Assembly: GCA_026874595.1 (NCBI GenBank)
Contig: CM049308.1
Location: 95,528,624 to 95,592,623, forward strand
DNA length: 64,000 nucleotides
Direction: 5' to 3'
Source of the DNA: Sipunculus nudus
Lineage: Eukaryota > Annelida > Sipuncula > Golfingiida > Sipunculidae
Under the pieces are notes generated by a model. That model saw nothing but the letters and a program-made list of their open reading frames with translations. It was not told where the DNA came from and made no database searches. A program made the translations under genes and the position numbers. Shown in pieces: positions 62,180 to 64,000 of this stretch; position 1 is the stretch's first letter; every line of letters begins with the position of its first letter.

Positions 62180-63630
62180 GTCACAAGTAAGATGTGACAG
62201 TTTGTCTTCTTTATGATAGCTATTACAGAATTAATTATGGTTATTGGAATATATTAAAAGTTATGTTCGTTTTGGCCTTTTGCTGATACGTTGCGAGGTA
62301 AGGGATCATGTCTGTTTTAGACTTCTCTGCACCTGTCGTATGATCTACATTCGGAGACACCGGTATTTGCTTCATAGCAACGCCAGCACGTCATAGACTG
62401 TCAGGTCTTATCTATAGGTTTTCACAATTTACACAGCTACTCATTTAGTGACGTGGTGACTGACGGTTGACTGTCAGATTCTGAACACATCGTGATTACT
62501 CATCTGTAGAGACTTTGAAAGTCTTGCTTGACATTTAGGGATGCACGTATTAAACTTTCCAATTTAACAACATATGTTTAATAAAACATTCCTCTCGTTG
62601 ATCAGAATCTTACGCAGTTTGTCAGTCAAGGATGGGTTGATTTTACTTATTAGTAATGCTTGCTTTCTGACATGTTGTATGGACCCGTCAGGAGTTTCCT
62701 CACCTTTGGCAGCTCTTATAGTTAAACTAAATCAGGAACTTCAGTTCAATAGAACATAGAAATAGACATTGTTACATAATATTAACGTACAATTGATGTA
62801 AGACTGAATGTCAAAGCCGTAGTAGACACGACAGATCACGGAAAACTGTCAGATCTGGAAAGAATGTTAAAAAGGACTCCGTGAACTGACATTTCTGTGT
62901 GACACCATGTGATCTCATTGACCTTGAGTTCATATATTCATACATAGGTTAGGTACTGCTCTTACTTATGTACCTATAACATGCTAACTCCAAAGTATGT
63001 AATATAGTAAGTAGGATAGATATATTAAATTATAATTTTGAAGGCTAGGGTGGGATGGCGGTTTGAGAAGATCGGGACTACCTGTCCCTTCTCTTTGAAT
63101 CAGATCATTTAAATTCATTTATATATCATGCTTCACGGGAACCACTATTGTATTAACCTGCCCATCTTTATTTACAAAACTCTAACTATACAATTTGAGT
63201 GATTTTTTTTTGTTAAGCTAACCATCTACCATTTTAAACGGAAGCTTAACTAAATATCTAAATTGGCAGAATTCCACGTTTCCTAGCTTTTTAAAGGGCG
63301 CAGCACAAATTGGTGAATATATAAGGTGAGAAGCAAAGATATATCACATTTATGCTAAAAATAAGTTTAATTATGTCCTTATATATTTTATATCAAAAGA
63401 ACACTTTAGAGACAATTTTAAATCCATACTCCTTTACGTGTAAACAAACCACTCATTTACTGGAATAATGTAATGGATAAATAAAAAGAAAATACCACCG
63501 GATTTTCCATTTTTTTGAGTAAAGAAAAACTATTTCTGCAGTTTAGCAGAATATATCATTAAAGAATAGAAGGAACCTATTTTCAGATTTATGACGTTTT
63601 CCAGTAACGAGAAACAAATACCCATTGTTG
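62180..63630. other. Non-coding, nothing recognised
   Basis: AT-rich. The open frame at 62574-62759 (61 codons) has a hydrophobic, cysteine-containing middle but no splice or family support. Confidence 0.4.
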
Positions 63631-63680
63631 CTCACATTGTTGCTGCTGACCGTCAAACTGATACAGATAAATAAATCTTT
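63631..63680 (+). pseudogene. Relic of the signal-peptide exon and donor
   Basis: TCACATTGTTGCTGCTGACC then GTCAAACTGATACAGATAAATA aligns with the 3' half of exon 1 and its donor (CTTGTGCTGCTGACCGTCAC, then GTTGATCATAGGTAAGTAC). The GTAAGT donor is degraded to ATAAAT and no upstream ATG lines up. It suggests that a further copy of the secreted-gene 5' end once lay downstream of copy B. Confidence 0.55.
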
Positions 63681-64000
63681 CGTATTTGATGATACAGCTG
63701 CCTATGCAATGTCTCTTTTGAGAATTTCCAATTTAACATTTACTAAAATTTAACTTTCGCTCGAACCATAGTGAAGTAAGGGTAGCGCAAAATTGATGCT
63801 CGGTTTTTTCCCAGTATGCTTATTGTTCTCAAGTGTGATCTGTTAAAAAGGAGTATAATTACTGCGACTGATTAAAGTATATATTTTTCAGTTTACGTTT
63901 TTCAGGATAATGTGTTGAAATTCAACAATTTCCTGCATGTTGTGGTTTTGAGATAAAGTCTAAGAAAGGACCACAGAAAAACAAACGACTTAGGTCCACC
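63681..64000. other. Window end, nothing recognised
   Basis: No gene or repeat supported. Confidence 0.4.

Overview
This is a eukaryotic, AT-rich, intron-containing and repeat-laden window. Short exons with GT/AG junctions, poly(A) signals, Ty3/gypsy and LINE remnants, several short DNA transposons and many minisatellites all point to an animal nuclear genome. A dispersed element that starts TTTTTAGCTC, carries GTCCGTC tracts and ends CACTTGTT is a type I associate with molluscs and related lophotrochozoans. My best guess is therefore a marine lophotrochozoan, probably a mollusc; that placement is inference. No operons, rRNA, convincing tRNA genes or CRISPR arrays are seen.

Layout. 0-3.2 kb: unannotatable DNA with degenerate repeats and a LINE scrap. 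3.2-9.0 kb: a satellite of about 180 copies of a 32-bp unit with a 1,184-bp higher-order period. 9-19.5 kb: dispersed repeats, a 1.56-kb inverted-terminal-repeat element, a LINE fragment and a Tigger-like MITE. 19.6-28.0 kb: a dead Ty3/gypsy element (177-bp LTRs, TACAC target duplication) carrying three nested insertions. 28-38.3 kb: mostly minisatellites, including one 32-bp family in two opposite orientations, plus a minus-strand LTR-like insertion. 39.1-44.5 kb: a degenerate AID/APOBEC-like deaminase pseudogene (copy A) split by a second gypsy element (118/115-bp LTRs, GTGCA duplication). 46.3-48.8 kb (minus): a three-exon gene for a small secreted acidic protein ending in Asp and Tyr runs. 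50.8-51.0 kb (minus): a tiny TATA-to-poly(A) transcription unit with two possible readings. 51.7-60.5 kb (plus): a candidate gene with a signal-peptide exon, small cysteine-containing exons and a zinc deaminase domain (copy B). 60.8-64 kb: a 40-bp minisatellite, a second minus-strand LTR copy and a relic of the signal-peptide exon.

Most interesting is 51.7-60.5 kb. The first exon codes for a signal peptide and stops at a GTAAGT donor. That exon-plus-donor segment is followed by about 28 tandem 93-bp copies, each with an ATG, a signal-peptide-like core and usually an intact splice donor. Downstream phase-1 mini-exons join in frame to a domain with HAE and PCxxC zinc motifs, the AID/APOBEC-like signature. 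Copy B carries a 1-nt frameshift just after HAE, so it is either newly dead or has an assembly error. Copy A, 15-20 kb away, keeps both motifs but is clearly dead. This looks like an expanding and decaying local family of secreted AID/APOBEC-like deaminases next to two other small-protein loci.

Most long open frames in the window come from tandem repeats whose units lack stop codons. I do not call them genes.
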